NCBI GenBank assembly: GCA_029216955.1
Contig: JANAVB010023996.1
Span: forward strand, 13,853,660 to 13,917,659
DNA from: Iris pallida
Lineage: Eukaryota > Streptophyta > Magnoliopsida > Asparagales > Iridaceae
Length of the DNA: 64,000 nucleotides
Direction of reading: 5' to 3'
Shown: in pieces, positions 59,779 through 64,000 of the stretch
Layout: every line of letters starts with the position of its first letter
Position numbering within the stretch: the stretch's first letter is position 1
Notes under the pieces: generated by a model
Seen by the model: the letters and a program-made list of their open reading frames with translations, nothing else
Database searches by the model: none
What the model was told of the DNA's origin: nothing
Made by a program: the position numbers and the translations under genes

Positions 59779-61720
59779 ATGAATCTAAGAAGCGGACACA
59801 CTTTTGCCTTAGCTCTCACATCTGGTGAAGAGGCTACCCTGGAGGGACATAATCCTCTGATGACTCCGGTGATACCATACCAGCCAGGACAGTCGCAGCC
59901 TATTGCGACACCAATGACGGTGCATCTAGAGATTGCAGTACCCAAAATTAGCCAGGCTGGGCAGACCACTACCGTGCCACCAGGAGGGAATGTACCACTA
60001 CCTCCACCACCACCATTCCTTCAGCAGTTTCCACCACAGTCGGAACCTCAGATGCCTCCACCACTGACTGATAGGAGCCCTACTTCCCAGTTTATGTATG
60101 CCATAAGGCAGGGTCAGCGGCAGTAGACTGAGCTGATGAGACAGACTATAATGGCAGTATTGGCTAGACCTCCACCTCCACCTCCGATACTGGTACCAGC
60201 ACCAGCACCGGCACTGCATCCTTATGAAGGCTCTATCAAGAACTTCATAGACATGAACCATAAGGCCTTCAGAGGAACGGAGAAGCCACTAGAGGTGTCA
60301 CAATGGCTTATTAGTACAGAGAAGCTACTGAAGGCATTCCAGCTGCCAGCTCGAGATTGGATGACAGCAGTGGATCTACTATTAGAAGATAATGCTCACC
60401 ACTGGTGGAAGGCGGAAGAGAGACGATTAGGCACTGGGATCACCTGGAAGCAGTTCTATGACGCATTTTATGAGAGATTATTCCCTATTCATGTTCGAGA
60501 CGGTCTATACGACCAGTTCCTTCACCTGAAGTAAGAGAATATGACAGTTGATGAGTATGACTCAGAGTTCAATCGCCTGAGTAGATTTGGTACGGGATTG
60601 ATCCCGACAGAGTTATAGAAGGTAAGAAGATTCCATCAGGGGCTTACACCAGAGCTCGAGTCTTATATGACTACACAGTCTCATGTCTCCCATTCAACTG
60701 TTTTGGAAGAAGCTCGTGCTCAGGAGATTCTTCGCAAGGAGCAGCAGCAGACATCGAGATGCCATACTCAAGCAATTGTACCGGCTAGAGCTACTCAGGG
60801 TGGACCTATAAGGAGGCCCATAAGACAGTTCCAGCAGAGGCCCACTCCTTATCAAAAGCCCGTCTGCAACTATTGCGGGAAGCAGGGACACCTCCAGAAG
60901 GACTGTCGAACTCAAATTAGAGCGTGCTTGAGATGCGGGTCAGGGCAACACAAGATGAAGGATTGTCTGGAGCAGTAGTCCTTAGTTTATGCCTAGCAGA
61001 ACCCGAGACCGACAACCCCAAGACTTTTAGCACCTCGGCCAACAGCAGGAGCACCTCGCCCACCATTACCACCCCAGTCAGCACAGTTCGACAGGGCCAG
61101 AGCTCAGGGCCCTGGACAGAATTATGGGCAGGTATTCTCTCTAACTGTTGAGGATACATAGATAGAGACAGAGGTAGAGGTCATAGCAGGTATGGTTTTA
61201 TTTGTTTTATTTCCTGCCAATACTTTGCTTGATACTGGAGCCACTCATTCATTCATAGCCACTAGTTTTGCCACTAGACACAGCATTTCCATCACATCCT
61301 TATCTAGGAATATTAGAATCCTCACTGGAGGAGGAGTTGTACCTGTTAGTGGTGTTTATAGACTTTGTCCTATAGTGATATGTGGTAGGGAGATGAAAGC
61401 ATGACTTCTTATTTTCCCTATGCCGACATTCGACGTGATTCTCGGAATGGATTGGTTAAGCCAGCATTTTGCCCTTATAGACTGCTATAGGGGCAGTATC
61501 GTCTTTAGACCATCGAATGTGACGGAGTTCGAGTTCACCAAGGAAGAAGAAGAGAGTATTGATGCACCCACATTAGGGACTCATATGATGATGTTGGATA
61601 CCCCTCAGCATCCTGTCATCTTTGAGTTCGAAGATGTATTCTCCGAAGATTTATTGGGACTGCCGCCTGACACATCGAGTTTTCTATTGAGCTTATTCCG
61701 AGAGCTGAGCCTATTTCATC
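59779..61720 (+). pseudogene. gag: E1 gag-protease (right copy), one frame with seven stops
   Basis: From ATG 59779 one frame runs to about 61670 with in-frame stops at 60124, 60532, 60616, 60976, 60994, 61159 (TAG or TAA) and 61402 (TGA). The domains are a proline-rich N-terminus, a gag core with FIDMNHKAFRGTEKPLEVS and HHWWKAEERR, and MTVDEYDSEFNRLSRFG between stops. Two intact CCHC knuckles follow: CNYCGKQGHLQKDC and CLRCGSGQHKMKDC. The protease has LLDTGATHSFI near 61225 and FDVILGMDWLSQ near 61430. A one-base loss near 61672 precedes the RT start (IEFSIELIPRAEPIS). The coding ends at 61720 at the E2 LTR. The polyprotein would have formed the particle and processed itself. It is dead mainly through nonsense changes. 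Confidence 0.92.
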
Positions 61721-64000
61721 TGTAACGCCCCAGTCCCAAAATACTTAGGACTAGGTACGTGTCCATGCCAGCTGTATACATACGAAGTATACTCCAATAG
61801 ATGGAAACCTCGTATAAATACATAAGCTGTAAAATACAGTAAACCAAGAGTAATCTAATCTCATCCACAAATGAAGAATAAAAGATATTATTAATCAACT
61901 GTAATAAGTCTTTGTACAATACGTTGGACGGAGACAAATCCACTACCAACAAGTAAGGAAAATATACATGGAAATGATTTGGCGGGAGTAGCAAAGAAAG
62001 ACCCAAGACACGTCATCTCCGAAGGAATAGAAAAGATCGCGACCTCGGCTAAAACACCTGCAATATCACAGAAGCACACACACCTGGAGAGATAACCAGG
62101 TCCTCAGAGGGACGTAACAAGATACAGGAAGAACATGCCATATGAACTGAATATAAATGCACCATAAAATAAAGATAAAGTAAAAGTGTCCAGACCATAA
62201 CATGGCTCAATATCGCATCATCGAAACAGTAGGCTACCCCTACAACCAAACAAGGACAAGGGATAACTTACTATTCCGTGATATGACATTTTTCCATGCC
62301 ATGATTGGAACATAAAATTTGCTAAGGTCTCCTAACCTTTCTAGTAGGCAATTTAGAAGACATCTCGATGTATGGGCAGGTGAAGGCTGACTCCCCAGGA
62401 TAACTCACAACACGCATACGTCACGTACCAATACTATCAGCCGGCATAACTCGAGGCTAGCAGCCCACGTGACCCATCAGTCCACACAGCTCGAGGCTAG
62501 TGACCCTCGCGACTCGACTACCGTAGTACGCAGTTACTACAGCTTTTGGATTTGGGCTAGCCTATACATTTAATTATCTTCTCCCTCCTAAGGACACTAG
62601 CAAAAGGTAGTTCGCTAAGACTAGGTCCATATGCATACAAAAAAAAGCAAGAAAGAAAAATAACTGAAAGCAAATAAAGTGAACTAAAAATAGCAAGTAA
62701 TGGATCCAACAAAAAACAGATAATAAATATCCAGTAAATAAATAAATAAAGGTGCATATAATGATAACAGTAAATAAGGCAAGGTATCTTGCCTGAGGGT
62801 GGTACGAGAAGCAGCAAAATCCAACAATCAGAATCGTCAACACGAAAGTCAAAATCCGCAAGAAGCTCCGGATGCTGAAACAAACATCACGAACGAGTTT
62901 AGAATAAAAGATATGCCTAGAAAATGCCTGTCCAAAAGTCAAATTCTGGAACAGGGGCAATTTCATAATTTCGGGTCAAAACGATGTCCACCGTTGGACC
63001 CGCTTTGCACCGAAATACGTGCCAATATCTATGGTCTCTAAAGTCGTCAAACTATATGTCTACAGATTTGTTTTGATGAGAAAAACCCAACGGTATGTCC
63101 AATTTTGGATTCCGGTGGGCTGTGCACAAAATTGTCCGTTGAGTGGGATTGTGGGCCCGCCAAAATAGCGTCCCAATCAACGGTCTCAGAATCGGACCAA
63201 ACTTGGCTCACAGGACCAGAAAAATAATTTGAGTCCAATGGAGCAAGTTTTATCGCGATATGATGAGTGTGCACAAAGTTGTGACTTAATTTGCAAATGG
63301 TCGATACGTGGGTATCTCGACGGATACACACTGATTTCGTCGCACATATGCAACAAATTCGGGTTCCGTCAGTTCCCATATGTTGACAACATTCATACGC
63401 GCCTTTCGATGCGTATAATGTGCGACCACGTCGCCCGTTTGTCGGGGCGCACGCCGTATCGGTGTTTTTCCACATTTTGAAAACAAAATTTATATTTTTT
63501 TGTAAAACTTTAACAACGTGTAACTTTTTACACACTAGATAAAAGTGAATCCAAAAGGTGCGTTACAATCTTGGTTATGTTGTCTTTGACTGCCTTTAAT
63601 TAGTTTATACGAAAGTTTATTGGACAGCGAGAAAAGTGGCTGACAAGTTGGTATTTCAAAACAGTTTTTAATATTCAGAAAAGTGGGTTTTTCTCCAATT
63701 TCGTCTCGATTTTTCGAGCAAGTTGGATGGCCATATCGAAATCCACCTAGGGGATCTCGAAGAGGGTCATGTGGGCTTTCTACACGAATTTACGGATCTA
63801 AAAACGGATTAAAATTGAAGGAGAAATCGAAGGGAGAAGTCGGGGTACCTCGATGTTAAATTCTGTTGTTGTTGTTGCCTCGTCGCGGAACTGCTTTCGC
63901 GTGGCTGCGTTGCGGCGTACGAGGCTGAGTGCGCTCGCCGGGGATAGGTGGACGCGGGTGGAGAAAGGAGGAGAAAGGTGGAAGAGAGGATTGGCTTAGG
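61721..64000 (-). repeat. E2 3' LTR (right copy), partial at window end
   Basis: Starts TGTAACGCCCC on the plus strand and corresponds to 6661-8919. Its left flank is TCATC (61716-61720). It runs off the window before the (TA)n stretch seen in the left copy. Confidence 0.9.

Larger units (their letters stand above)
55012..64000 (+). repeat. Right copy of the ~9-kb near-identical duplication
   Basis: Counterpart of 1-8919, 8,989 bases in the window and truncated by the window end. This copy keeps longer open frames, so it is probably the more accurate sequence. Confidence 0.95.

Overview
This window is nuclear DNA of a flowering plant, from a heterochromatin-like region with no clearly intact host gene. 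Three things point to a plant: Ty3/gypsy (chromovirus-type) LTR retrotransposons with a double CCHC knuckle, a DTG/DSG protease and an integrase ending in a chromodomain-like tail; a plant-mobile-domain (PMD) pseudogene with a well-formed small spliceosomal intron; and very AT-rich LTRs, each with a GC-rich island. The species cannot be named from the sequence. I use these labels: E1-E5 and N1-N2 are LTR elements, and N marks the two that are clearly non-autonomous.

Layout, left to right. Positions 1-2769 are the end of an N1 LTR. Positions 2770-4527 are the 3' half of a plus-strand E1 LTR, followed by a decayed E1 gag-protease (4732-6660). E1 is cut at the start of its reverse transcriptase by minus-strand element E2 (LTR 6661-9970, non-coding interior 9971-11179). 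E2 is cut by minus-strand chromovirus E3 (LTR 11180-14130 carrying a 69-bp tandem repeat, decayed pol 14285-16487). A 13-N gap at 16488-16500 ends this block. Beyond the gap lie a partial plus-strand E4 LTR (16501-18824) and its leader. Minus-strand chromovirus E5 (19878-41942, TSD AGAAG) is inserted there. E5 in turn carries a complete plus-strand non-autonomous element N2 (26372-36811, TSD TCTAT) near its protease/RT boundary. To the right is the PMD pseudogene (about 42886-48224). Then comes a second E1 (LTR from 48728), whose LTR is split by a complete non-autonomous element N1 (49839-57806). After that, E1 gag-protease and the E2 LTR repeat up to the window end.

The most striking feature is large-scale. 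Positions 1-8919 and 55012-64000 are the same sequence, about 55 kb apart, including the identical N1-in-E1 and E2-in-E1 junctions. They differ mostly by single-base indels, with bases missing from the left copy. This is either a very recent tandem duplication or, more likely, an assembly duplication; the N gap in between makes the join doubtful.

How the parts relate. E1, E3 and E5 keep remnants of the proteins for copying and inserting elements of this type. N1, N2 and the visible part of E2 carry no recognisable protein, but N1 and N2 keep the signals such proteins act on, and E2 keeps those at its visible end. The signals are a shared block just after the 5' LTR, a shared leader motif (GTAC-N7/8-GCCT) 51-74 bases after the LTR, and a palindromic AAATTTCGAGGACGAAATTT-type motif just before the polypurine tract. 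The picture is of non-autonomous elements mobilised in trans by chromoviruses, and this shared set of cis signals is the most interesting biological observation here.
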